Shown piece after piece: positions 9,204 to 17,715 of a stretch of 64,000 nt of DNA. Numbering within the stretch: the first letter of the stretch is position 1; each line of letters begins with the position of its first letter. The notes beneath the pieces were generated by a model. That model was not told where the DNA came from. It made no database searches and worked only from the letters and a program-made list of their open reading frames with translations. Both the position numbers and the translations under genes were made by a program. The stretch covers positions 32,554 through 96,553 of the forward strand of contig NZ_JAKSYE010000118.1 in NCBI RefSeq assembly GCF_022829685.1, in the 5' to 3' direction. This DNA comes from Methylobacterium sp. E-045 (GTDB taxonomy: Bacteria; Pseudomonadota; Alphaproteobacteria; Rhizobiales; Beijerinckiaceae).

Positions 9204-9431
9204 GTGGATGGGGATTCAGTACCGCCGGAAACGCCCGATATGTTCCTCATCGCCTTGGGGCAGAATCTCAAGGAAAAGAAAGGCATTGATGCCGAACTTG
9301 CGGCCATCCTGATGACGCACATTCTGAAAGCCGTTACAACGCAGAATGCCGTCGCTCAAGCAAAGGAAGCCATTCTTAAACTCGCCGTCGAACGGGCGAC
9401 TCCACCGAAGGTAGAGGCGATCAATGGCTGA
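9204..9431 (+). CDS. Small helical protein, first gene of the ATPase operon
   Basis: 75 aa starting at GTG 9204 with a strong AGGAGG seven bases upstream. No family recognised. Predicted mostly helical (IALGQNLKEKK, ELAAILMTHILKAV, AVAQAKEAILKLAVERA), with no Cys, transmembrane segment or signal peptide. Its 3' end overlaps the ATG of the large ATPase gene by 8 bases, so the two are surely co-translated. By analogy with other SMC-like defence operons it may be a regulatory, adaptor or antitoxin-like subunit. That is inference. Confidence 0.7.
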   Translation: MDGDSVPPETPDMFLIALGQNLKEKKGIDAELAAILMTHILKAVTTQNAVAQAKEAILKLAVERATPPKVEAING

Positions 9432-11904
9432 CCCCTATTATTTCCATTCATTAAGCCTTGCTGGATTTCGAGCATATCTTCACCCGAAGACATTCGATTT
9501 TAGCAAAAAGAAATGCCTGGCGATCTTTGCGCCAAACGGTAGCGGCAAATCCAGTTTAATCGATGCTCTAGAGTTCATGTTCTCCAAGGATGGAACACTC
9601 GAACGGCTCGGACAGCGCACCGTCAACACCAAGGCTGGCCCTGCAGCATTGGCGCACAATCTGACCGAAGAAGCGAAAATCGCGCCGACAGTTACGATTG
9701 ACATGATCGCGGGCAAGGAGATCACGAATGGTAGTCGTGCTGCGGCCGGCCCAAAGCGAGCTATTCCAGCAGTAGCAACACTCGTGAATGCCTGTTTCGC
9801 GGTGCAACCAATCATTCGCGGCCATGCTCTCCGCACCTTCGTCGAGGTTCATACGCCAGAAGATCGCTACGCCGATGTGGCAAACTGGTTGCAACTCAGT
9901 CCATTGGTTGAGGTGCAGAAGAATCTTCGCTCGCTGCGCACTCAGGTGAGGGCTGCGGCCGACGACGAGACTGCGTTCATGCGCGTTGATACCCAACTCG
10001 CTAAGGCGACAATTCAGACGGTCAAAATTTGGGACGCAGCAGCGGTTATCTCTCACGCCAATACGTTAATCCTTGCGCCACTTGACCCGGCGCTTGTCCT
10101 CACGACTCTGACTGCGCTAGATCCAGCCTATGTCGAACTGGAGGTGCGCGCCAAAGCGGAGGAGAATAAGATCGGACTTGCCAGCTTGCGTCAGATCCGC
10201 AATGCGGCTGAAAGCTTGTGGCAGGAGACGACTGACGTCGATCTTGGTGAGACCGTGTTCAGCGGCGCAGTCCCAACCTTTGATGCCGCCGTCACGAAGC
10301 TTGCGATGGCCGAACGCAAAGAAGCAGAGGAACGCGATAAGGCAGCCGGAACCGTGTTTCAGGCTTTGTGGAAAACCGCTGAGCCGTTCTTCGCCGAAGA
10401 TGCGCCCGTACCTGATGTTTGTCCGATCTGCATCACACCGATTGCAGAAACGACGGCCGGAAGCCCCGAGGCGATCCGAGACCACCTTTCCAAACATCTC
10501 GAAAAATTGGCCGAATACGCTACCGCCAAGAAGAATCACGATAGCGCTAAGACCTCGGCGACTATGGCCCATACCCTACTGGTAGCATCACTGCCGGGGC
10601 TGATTGGCTCACTTGGGGATAGCGAAGCAGCGCTCAAATCAAAACTGATCACTTATCAGGCTGGCGTCGCCGGTTGGCCGAAAAGTGCTGCGCCAGTTTC
10701 AGCCGACATTGCCGCATCGATCGCCAAATTACTGACTGCACTTGATAAAACTATTTCAGATATCGAGGGGACACAAGGGGATCACACCTATATCAAGGCT
10801 AAAGCGATGATTGATCGCCTGCTGGAGCTGGAAGCCGAACGGAATCTCGCGCTACTGACAAGCAGAGAGTTGGGGACGTTGTCCGAGGCGCTGACAGTGC
10901 AGGCAGCAACGATCTCGGCCGAGATCCGCAAGAAGGTCCAGGCACTGCTCAATAAGCTTCAGACGCCTATGAATGACATTTACAAGATGATCCAGGGCGC
11001 GGGCGCCAAGCCAATTCGATTGGAACTGCCAGGCGAGGACGATACCAACCAGCAGCGTCTCAATCTGCTGATCGATTTTGCTGCAAACCGGAAAGGTGTG
11101 CAGCCAGGCGGCTATTTGAGCGACTCCCAAATCCATTCTGTAGCGTTGGCGCTGCGTATGGCGGCGATTAAGCAGTTCAACGTCGGTGCACCGATTATCG
11201 CCCTGGACGATATTGTCACCTCTTACGACGCCGATCACCGCCGTACCATTGCCGGACTGATCGCTACCATATTCAGAGATTGCCAGGTCGTGATCACAAC
11301 TCACGACGAGCGGTTTTTCAACTATCTGAAGGACCAGCTCGAAGCAAAAAATTGGCATTTCACACGTATCATTGGTCTTGACCCCGCATATGGACCGAGA
11401 TTCGCAGACCATAAGATCAGCGATGACATGATAGAGGCTCGCTGGGCAAGCGGGCAATCGGCAGCCAATGAGATTCGTCAGGCCGAAGAGGAATGGCTGC
11501 TCGGCATATGCCGGGATTTTGGAGTCAGCGTCCGTATCCGAACTCTGGAAAAGGCCTATTCCTATGAGCGTAGTGAGTTGGCATCAGCGCTCGGCGGTTT
11601 GCTCAAGGACGCCAAGCTGGAACCATCGCTGGTGCCTGGCGTAAACAACCGCTTTCTCACCAGCCTTGCGTCAGGCATGATCGAAAACTTTGGAAGCCAT
11701 TTTCAGGATGTCCCCTACGGCGATGGGTCAATTGGCGATGAAAAGGCGCGATGGGACGAGTTCAAGTTGTTCCGTAGCCAGTTCGCCTGCAAGAAATGTA
11801 ACCGCACCAAATTCCAGCGCCCCTTCATGCTGAAGAAACCGGTGTGTGCGCATGGTGGGTGTGAGGCTCAGTTCGAATTCGCAAATGCAGAAACGGCACG
11901 ATAG
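9424..11904 (+). CDS. RecF/SMC-like ATPase with zinc-hook-like CPIC and C-terminal zinc finger
   Basis: 826 aa. Walker A APNGSGKS (36-43) follows an N-terminal LAGFRAY strand, as in RecF/Rad50-type heads. A long helical region carries CPIC (C333/C336), recalling the Rad50 zinc hook, then more coiled coil. The ABC signature is YLSDSQIHSVALAL (from 564), Walker B IIALDD (591-596; second acidic residue Asp, as in RecF) and H-loop TTHD (625-628). About 200 extra residues end in a four-Cys zinc finger (C789, C792, C808, C813). The layout resembles DNA-end or DNA-structure sensing ATPases of defence systems such as Lamassu, RloC and ABC-3C, but I cannot match it to one. It follows the 75-aa gene in one operon. 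Any effector activity would have to lie in the C-terminal extension. Confidence 0.75.
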   Translation: MADPYYFHSLSLAGFRAYLHPKTFDFSKKKCLAIFAPNGSGKSSLIDALEFMFSKDGTLERLGQRTVNTKAGPAALAHNLTEEAKIAPTVTIDMIAGKEITNGSRAAAGPKRAIPAVATLVNACFAVQPIIRGHALRTFVEVHTPEDRYADVANWLQLSPLVEVQKNLRSLRTQVRAAADDETAFMRVDTQLAKATIQTVKIWDAAAVISHANTLILAPLDPALVLTTLTALDPAYVELEVRAKAEENKIGLASLRQIRNAAESLWQETTDVDLGETVFSGAVPTFDAAVTKLAMAERKEAEERDKAAGTVFQALWKTAEPFFAEDAPVPDVCPICITPIAETTAGSPEAIRDHLSKHLEKLAEYATAKKNHDSAKTSATMAHTLLVASLPGLIGSLGDSEAALKSKLITYQAGVAGWPKSAAPVSADIAASIAKLLTALDKTISDIEGTQGDHTYIKAKAMIDRLLELEAERNLALLTSRELGTLSEALTVQAATISAEIRKKVQALLNKLQTPMNDIYKMIQGAGAKPIRLELPGEDDTNQQRLNLLIDFAANRKGVQPGGYLSDSQIHSVALALRMAAIKQFNVGAPIIALDDIVTSYDADHRRTIAGLIATIFRDCQVVITTHDERFFNYLKDQLEAKNWHFTRIIGLDPAYGPRFADHKISDDMIEARWASGQSAANEIRQAEEEWLLGICRDFGVSVRIRTLEKAYSYERSELASALGGLLKDAKLEPSLVPGVNNRFLTSLASGMIENFGSHFQDVPYGDGSIGDEKARWDEFKLFRSQFACKKCNRTKFQRPFMLKKPVCAHGGCEAQFEFANAETAR

Positions 11905-11961
11905 GAGGGCGATCGAAATTCGTTGAGCTGGCGACGCATTTTTGGTGAAAGGTAACGCTAT

Positions 11962-12390
11962 TTGTTCGTGAAAGCGATGCTGAACCGCACACGCCCGTTA
12001 GCTGGGTCAACTACGAGGATGTCACGGACGTCACCGCGACGGCGTCAGTTTGCTTACCACCATCGTTCAGCAGATACGGTCCGGCCGGTTCCGTTCGAGT
12101 TGACTGAGACAGCCCGCGAGACGCAGGCGGCATGGCTAAAGCTGCGGGGACTGCGGGCCGGCGGCTCGCTTTTTCCGAGCCACTGCCGCCCGGGCCAGTA
12201 CCTGATGACGCGCCAGTACGGCAGGCTCGTCCATGACTGGGTAGTGTTGATTGTCCTCGACCCAGCGGGATACGGCACGCACAGCATGCGGCGGAGGAAG
12301 GTCGCGCTAATCTATCAGCGGACTGGCAGCTTACCGGCCTGCCAGCTGCTCCTTAGGCATACCAAGCTTGAAGCACGGTATGCTAGCTAG
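11962..12390 (+). pseudogene. Tyrosine recombinase (phage-type integrase) remnant
   Basis: The C-terminal part of a tyrosine recombinase is recognisable: VPFELTETARE, LFPSHCRPGQYLMTRQYG and YGTHSMRRRKVALIYQRTG (the H-x-x-R box), then ACQLLLRHTKLEARYAS. Relatives continue with a VRYLG-type segment bearing the catalytic Tyr; here the end is deleted and the reading stops after HTKLEA. The upstream catalytic region is also missing. The fragment cannot be active and is a scar of an integrative element inside the defence island. The gaps 11905-11961 and 12391-12611 hold nothing else I can identify. Confidence 0.7.
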
Positions 12391-12611
12391 GCATCAAAGC
12401 GCACGACGCACGCGTAATGTCACGGCAGACTGGCATTTGACGCTGACCGAGGCGGCACCTTGAGTCGCGTCACATGACCTCTTTCTCAGAGAGGGAAGTT
12501 AAGTCGATATAGTTTACTGTCTATGAAACGGCCTTTTACGAAAATGTCCACTTTGCTGTTTTGTGTCCACATAATCACCAAGACAATCATTTTGGAAATT
12601 TAGTATTATAG

Positions 12612-14567
12612 CTAACGGCGATCTTCGCTGCGCCTCAAAATCGCGACCTCTACATTAACGGCAGGAATGTTCATCAGCCGTCGCGGCAAGGATCCAGAGC
12701 GGCCCTCGGCTTTAGCCACGAGCTTTGTGTAAGGATCGCCGACGCGCAGCGCGAGCGCATCATAGGTTAGCCAGTCTGCCAGCGATCGAGACGCAGTCGC
12801 TACGGTCGCTCGGGCAAGCTGGGATCCAGAGCCTTGATGCTCTGACAGGTCAGCTACGAGCTGGGTTGGGATAACTGGTACGCCTCGCCCACCGAGCGGT
12901 GGGCCGTGGAAGAAGTAGACGCTTGCGTTGGTCTGCATCTGCAGCGAGCGACGCTGATCCACGTTAATTGCGAACGAACTGCTCCATGCGGGTTGAATGG
13001 CAGCGGTATGATCGCGGTAGAGTCGCTTCGCCTGCACAAGGGTGACGCGACGGCCCAAAGACTTACCGTCGAGAATTGGATCGACGATCAGGCAGAGATC
13101 GGCGGAGAAGCTCTTCGCGCCCCTGATACCCTTCTTACCTTCTTCCGCACGGTCGACGTTGCGATAACGCATATTTACCGAAACACGGCTGGGCGCCGAG
13201 GCGGCTCGAGCAAGCCCCTCTAGAGCTTGATCGAGATCAGCGAAGCGCATTGCTAGCGTCGTGAAGAGGGAAGACAGTAAGCGGTCCTCTCCTTCGTCGC
13301 CATGTGCCTCATACTCCCGTGCGACACGCGACTCGACCGATGATATGGTGCGCTCGATCAGTTGCTCCACTGCGCGGTCACCTAGCCATGTGAAGGCAGC
13401 CTCATCATTCGCCGCGACGTTGCACTCGATCGCGGCAAGACTTTGTACCAAGCCGCCGATTGTGGGAAGCGCCGGGACGGTCAAAGGTTCACCCAATTTG
13501 GCGGCGCGCACGGCGCGCGCAGAAAAGCGGACAATTTGGATTGGGTGGGTCTCAAGTTCGATTAACCAGGGGCGATCACTGGCTTCCGCTACGGCAAAAG
13601 CAGCAAACTGCGCTAGATCGCTTGTTCGGTCATTGGCTAACCACAACAAAGCCTCGATCACAGCCCGGCGAAGCGCATCGTCGCCAGCAATCGCGACGTG
13701 CAACCTATCTACATAAGCGGCACGGACCTCGGCGGGGCGCGAGAGGAGGCTTTGATCACCCCAGCCGGCGGATGGACCTACAAGCTGAAGAAGAATTGCC
13801 GCGACCTCACGGACTTTGCACAACGGCTCAATGGCATTTGCCAGCTCGAGACGCGCATCTATAGCGACTTGAGACTCTCGGGATCGATCGCCGGATCGCT
13901 CGAAAATAGCGGCGGGATGTGCATAGTCTGGCCGCGCTTGAAGTAGAGTTTGCAACGCAATCCACGGAGACCAGTTCATGCTCCGGCCGATTGCCGCGAA
14001 AAGCGCACCTTTGACCGACGCTGCGCTTCGTTCATCGCTAAGATGACGCTCGTTTAGTGCGACAATAAGAAGACGCGCATCGCCCGTAGATATGTGTGAA
14101 ACTTTTACAAGTATATCGTCTATTCTCGCGTAATTACGATGATCGGAAATTGCAGCGACCAATCTCGAAATCAGGATGGGATCCCGCAGCAGTTGCGGGA
14201 AGGCGGCGAAGATGAGCTCTGTATCATACGTGCTTACGGCTTTGTCGGCGAGAGATGTAACTAAATCAGCCCAGCGGCGCTCGACGTGGGCCACAACCTC
14301 CGTCGACAACGCGTCGATACTTGCACCACTGTGGCCAGAGCGGTTGATAGCGCGCAGTAAAGCTATTGCGACCTCACCGTCGACATATTGATCAGTGCGG
14401 GGGTCGGAAAGGAGCGCAGCTACCAATTCTAGCTCGGCATGACTCACTTGGCGATCACTGGTCGCAAGAAACCTGTGGCGCTTCAGGTGGGGTTTCCGAT
14501 CGGGCAACAGGATGCCTATGACAGTCATCAGATTGTCGATTGGCGTTATCGCAACGTTGTCAGGCAA
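12612..14567 (-). CDS. Helical protein with C-terminal PD-(D/E)xK nuclease-like domain, candidate defence gene
   Basis: 651 aa; no named family recognised. Residues 1-450 are alpha-helical with HEAT-like pairs. From about 465 the protein turns to alpha/beta: RVSVNMRYRN, SADLCLIVD (D490, D496) and RVTLVQAKRL (Q512-x-K514). A D...QxK spacing of this kind, with hydrophobic strands on both sides, is typical of restriction-endonuclease-fold domains in defence proteins. TTG is the best start because AGGAG lies 7 bases before it; the next in-frame ATG begins residue 14. The gene is monocistronic with AT-rich DNA upstream. It differs in composition from the core genes and sits between an integrase scar and a recombinase. 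The nuclease assignment is an inference from motif spacing. Confidence 0.6.
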   Translation of the reverse strand: MPDNVAITPIDNLMTVIGILLPDRKPHLKRHRFLATSDRQVSHAELELVAALLSDPRTDQYVDGEVAIALLRAINRSGHSGASIDALSTEVVAHVERRWADLVTSLADKAVSTYDTELIFAAFPQLLRDPILISRLVAAISDHRNYARIDDILVKVSHISTGDARLLIVALNERHLSDERSAASVKGALFAAIGRSMNWSPWIALQTLLQARPDYAHPAAIFERSGDRSRESQVAIDARLELANAIEPLCKVREVAAILLQLVGPSAGWGDQSLLSRPAEVRAAYVDRLHVAIAGDDALRRAVIEALLWLANDRTSDLAQFAAFAVAEASDRPWLIELETHPIQIVRFSARAVRAAKLGEPLTVPALPTIGGLVQSLAAIECNVAANDEAAFTWLGDRAVEQLIERTISSVESRVAREYEAHGDEGEDRLLSSLFTTLAMRFADLDQALEGLARAASAPSRVSVNMRYRNVDRAEEGKKGIRGAKSFSADLCLIVDPILDGKSLGRRVTLVQAKRLYRDHTAAIQPAWSSSFAINVDQRRSLQMQTNASVYFFHGPPLGGRGVPVIPTQLVADLSEHQGSGSQLARATVATASRSLADWLTYDALALRVGDPYTKLVAKAEGRSGSLPRRLMNIPAVNVEVAILRRSEDRR

Positions 14568-14969
14568 CGGACATCTCCTAGTTCGCTATTAAACGTATGA
14601 TTTAAGTGGACTATTGATGATCTGCCGAATATACGTACGGGTAATGCCAATTTTTGGGTAATAAATTTTAGAATTTGGTGGATTTATCCTGGCTGCATAT
14701 ACGTCTCAAGCTTAGGCTGCTCTCAGGCATCGGCGATTAAGTAGCGGACGGGCGACTTTTGGCCAACCTAAGCTGTATACGCCTAAGCGTACCACCGGCA
14801 AGCGGATATCCGAAGGTTTTAGAGGGGTCGTTAGGTCAGATACGGAATGTCCGCTTCCAGGCAGACGGCCAATTTCCGCTCATGGCGCATTGCTGCCGGA
14901 GCAATATGGCGACGTGCGTCCGTCTAATAGGACGGCTTAGAAAGTTGGGAAAGCAAAGCAAGCCCGCCT
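14568..14969. other. Intergenic region upstream of the 651-aa gene
   Basis: About 400 bases. The first 120 (14575-14700) are AT-rich and probably contain the promoter for the minus-strand 651-aa gene. The rest has only ORFs that look like chance readings. No terminator hairpin for the serine recombinase was found in it. Confidence 0.45.
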
Positions 14970-16637
14970 TCATGCTCCGTTACTGCTATGGGCATCAGCG
15001 TATTCGCTCCAGATCGTTGATGCGTTCATGAGCGTGGAGATGCCAGAACCCTCTGGTAGGGTTCCCTCGATTGCCGCCTGAATGACGGATGGTGCGAGGA
15101 AGGCGAGGTTGAGGGTCATGCGAACCGAGCGCTCGCTGCAGCTTTCTGCTATGGCGATTGCGTGGGTGTCCGCCACGCGGCCGGCGATAAGATCATCGAG
15201 CCAGGAGCGCGCCTTGGCGATCCCATCGACGAGACGGGCCCGGGTCTCGACCCGCATCGGCCGCGGTGGAGTCGCCTGCTCATCGCCCTCAACGCGGATG
15301 ACCTCGCGCCGACGACGGCTCGGTCGGGCCGACCACGGCACACGAAGGGGGGGCGGCTCGATGGCTCCTGCTCCGTTTGTGATGTCGTCTTGGTCTGCCC
15401 CGTCCGGCTCGACGAAGCTGATGGCAAGATAGCTTGGGTGAACGACGATCCGGCTGACGTGAGCGAGCAGGGGCATCTCTTCGGATGGTGAAGGTTGATC
15501 AGGGGAGGGTTGTGGAAGCGCCTCCCGCACCGCCTGCTCGATCTCGGGCGCCGACACCCGGGAGACCGAACCCGCCTCGCTGCGCTGCCCGGTCTCGAGC
15601 GCGCGTGAGACGTAGTAGCGGTAGTGGAGTGCCCCTTTCCTGGCCGAGCTCGGCGTCATCCGGTTGCCGCGGTCGTCGTAGAGCAGCCCCGTCAGCCACG
15701 AGCCGGTGTTGCCCCGGACGGAACCCTGCGCCTGCGCCTTCTCGCTCAGCGCCGCCTGGACCGCATCGAAAAGCTCGCGTGGGACGATGCCCTCGTGCTC
15801 TCCAGGATAGTGCCGGTCCTTGTGGATCACCTCGCCGATATAGACCCGGTTGCGCAGGAGATAGGCCAGCGGCCCCTTGGTGAAGGCAATTCCGCCACGG
15901 ATCGTGCCGTCCCGGCGCGGGGATCGCTTGGTCAGGATACCCCGGTCCTGGAGATCGGCCGCCAGCCCGTTCAAGCAGCCGAGCGCGAGGTAGCGTTCGA
16001 AGATCGTTCGTACCTGGGCCGCCTCATCGGGGCAGGGGACCAGCTTTTTGTCGTGGACGCGGTAGCCCAGCGGCACCGGTCCGCCCATGCGCATGCCTTT
16101 GCGCTTCGAGGCCGCGATCTTGTCGCGAATGCGCTCGGCCGTAACCTCTCGCTCGAACTGGGCGAACGACAGCAGGACGTTGAGCGTCAGCCGCCCCATG
16201 CTGTTGGTGGTGTTGAAGGCTTGGGTCACCGAGACGAAGGAGACGCCGTGCGCGTCGAACAGCTCGACGAGCTTGGCAAAGTCCGAGAGGGCGCGAGTGA
16301 GCCGGTCGACCTTGTAGACCACCACCACATCGATGCGCCCCGCCTCGACCTCGGCAAGCAGCCGCTGCAGGGCCGGACGCTCGAGGCTGCCACCCGAGAC
16401 GCCGCCATCGTCGTAGGCTTCGGGTAGCAGGCGCCAGCCTTCATGGGCCTGGCTCTTGATGTAGGCCTCGGCGGCCTCACGCTGATTGTCGAGGGAGTTG
16501 AAGGCCTGCTCAAGCCCGTGCTCGGTGGATTTGCGGGTGTAGATTGCACAGCGCAGGGACTTGGGGGCGTGGGTCTTGGAAGGTTGGGCCTTCGAAGGCG
16601 AGGTCTTGGGATGCGGCGGCTTGGAAATGGATGCCAT
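14970..16637 (-). CDS. Serine recombinase (resolvase/invertase N-terminus, recombinase domain)
   Basis: 555 aa. After a basic, Pro/Ser-rich leader the catalytic domain starts with LRCAIYTRKSTEHG (nucleophile Ser) and continues with DGGVSGGSLERPALQRLL, VVVYKVDRLTRALSDF and FNTTNSMGRLTLNVLLSFAQFER, split below the quoting limit. A Recombinase domain follows (PVPLGYR, then LLRNRVYIGEVIHKDRHYPG). It lacks the CxxC zinc ribbon of many large serine integrases. Its ATG overlaps the TAA of the DUF2924 gene (TAATG), so it is the last gene of a three-gene operon. It probably moves the module it belongs to, and may be unrelated to the lambda-like prophage. Confidence 0.88.
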   Translation of the reverse strand: MASISKPPHPKTSPSKAQPSKTHAPKSLRCAIYTRKSTEHGLEQAFNSLDNQREAAEAYIKSQAHEGWRLLPEAYDDGGVSGGSLERPALQRLLAEVEAGRIDVVVVYKVDRLTRALSDFAKLVELFDAHGVSFVSVTQAFNTTNSMGRLTLNVLLSFAQFEREVTAERIRDKIAASKRKGMRMGGPVPLGYRVHDKKLVPCPDEAAQVRTIFERYLALGCLNGLAADLQDRGILTKRSPRRDGTIRGGIAFTKGPLAYLLRNRVYIGEVIHKDRHYPGEHEGIVPRELFDAVQAALSEKAQAQGSVRGNTGSWLTGLLYDDRGNRMTPSSARKGALHYRYYVSRALETGQRSEAGSVSRVSAPEIEQAVREALPQPSPDQPSPSEEMPLLAHVSRIVVHPSYLAISFVEPDGADQDDITNGAGAIEPPPLRVPWSARPSRRRREVIRVEGDEQATPPRPMRVETRARLVDGIAKARSWLDDLIAGRVADTHAIAIAESCSERSVRMTLNLAFLAPSVIQAAIEGTLPEGSGISTLMNASTIWSEYADAHSSNGA

Positions 16638-17185
16638 TACGCGATCCCTCCCAACGTCAGAGCTATCGATGCATCGCCAGCGCCGCTTGGTGCTCTGGAG
16701 GCTACCTTGTCCCGCAGCCCGAAGAAACGGGGACCGTTCCAGCGAGTGCCGGTAATCGCGCGGGCAACCTCCGATAGGCTGGCATAGGTCGTTTCCTTCC
16801 AGGCGAAGCCACCCGTCACCACGGTGACGGTGTGGACCTCGCCCCCGAACTCGCGCACCAGCAGTGTGCCGGGCCGAAGCCCGGGAGCCGGGATCGGCGG
16901 GACGATCGGAGGAGCCTTCGGCTTGGCCGCGCGTTCGGCGGCGGCGCGGCGGCGCAGCCTCTCCTTCGCAATCCGATCGAGCAGTCGGGCACTGTCGCGA
17001 TCGAGGTCGCCCAGCACCTTGGCCTGGATGCGGTAGGCCAGGAGCCGCACCATCAGGGTGCGGGACAGATGCGGGGGAGGGGCCGTTCGCAGATGCTGAC
17101 GCCAGCGGATACGCAGGTCGCCCAGATCGAGGGAGGCGAGCGCCTCGATCTCACGCTTGAGCTCGGGGCTGATCACGGCGGCCAT
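16637..17185 (-). CDS. DUF2924 domain protein, recombinase partner
   Basis: 182 aa with the DUF2924 plan: LKREIEALASLDLGDLRIRW near the start, SRTLMVRLLAYRIQAKVLGD, a basic linker, then PGTLLVREFGGEVHTVTVV, FAWKETTYASLSEVARAITG and WNGPRFFGL. DUF2924 genes are regularly found directly before serine recombinases in Alphaproteobacteria and may help DNA binding or direct recombination; the function is not established. Its start overlaps the previous stop (TGATG) and its own TAA overlaps the recombinase ATG, indicating tight translational coupling. Confidence 0.85.
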   Translation of the reverse strand: MAAVISPELKREIEALASLDLGDLRIRWRQHLRTAPPPHLSRTLMVRLLAYRIQAKVLGDLDRDSARLLDRIAKERLRRRAAAERAAKPKAPPIVPPIPAPGLRPGTLLVREFGGEVHTVTVVTGGFAWKETTYASLSEVARAITGTRWNGPRFFGLRDKVASRAPSGAGDASIALTLGGIA

Positions 17186-17715
17186 CACCGGGCCTCCGTC
17201 GTGGCATCGTTGGTCAGGCGATAGACGGTCCGACCCTCCGCATCGCATCCCTTCGTGAGGATCATCCCTCGCTTGCGCAAGCCGGTGAGGGCGGCGCGCG
17301 TCGAATGGGCGAGCCAGCCGGTGGCAGCCATCAGGTCGCCGACCCTGGCGCCCTCGTCACGCTGCAGCATCGTGATGATCAGCGCCTGCTTCGTCCCGGA
17401 TCGCGGCTTTGTCCCGGCGCTGTCCGGTCCGGCATCCGCAACCGGCATCGAGGCGACGGAGCCGCCTACGTCGGGCCCGAAGCCAAGACTTTCCCGACCA
17501 GCGGTCGTGAGGCGCAGCCCGATCGGACCGCGCTGGTCTTGATGCCAGTGCCGCTCATCCCCGGTGACAACGACCTCGACCGCCAGCGCGGTCTGGCAAA
17601 GCTTGGCGGACAGCGCCTTGGCGGCTCTGGTGTTCAGCCCTACGGGCCGGGCGATGAGCTGATCGTGTGACTCGGCGGCTGTCTTCAGCAGCGCCTGGTG
17701 CGTCTCGTCGATCAT
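17185..17715 (-). CDS. DUF3489 domain protein, first gene of the recombinase operon
   Basis: 176 aa from the ATG giving MIDETHQALLKTAAES; the frame is open further upstream, but that part is not protein-like. The C-terminal 75 residues match DUF3489, a winged-helix-like domain: GTKQALIITMLQRDEGARV, DLMAATGWLAHSTRAALTGL, RKRGMILTKG and RTVYRL. It probably binds DNA and may regulate the operon. The stop overlaps the start of the DUF2924 gene (TGATG). Confidence 0.8.
   Translation of the reverse strand: MIDETHQALLKTAAESHDQLIARPVGLNTRAAKALSAKLCQTALAVEVVVTGDERHWHQDQRGPIGLRLTTAGRESLGFGPDVGGSVASMPVADAGPDSAGTKPRSGTKQALIITMLQRDEGARVGDLMAATGWLAHSTRAALTGLRKRGMILTKGCDAEGRTVYRLTNDATTEAR

Noticed and set aside
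14970..16637. Serine recombinase as the integrase of the lambda-like prophage
   Set aside because: It is 10 kb from the lysis end with chemotaxis and RTX genes between, and belongs to a self-contained DUF3489/DUF2924 module. No evidence links it to the prophage.
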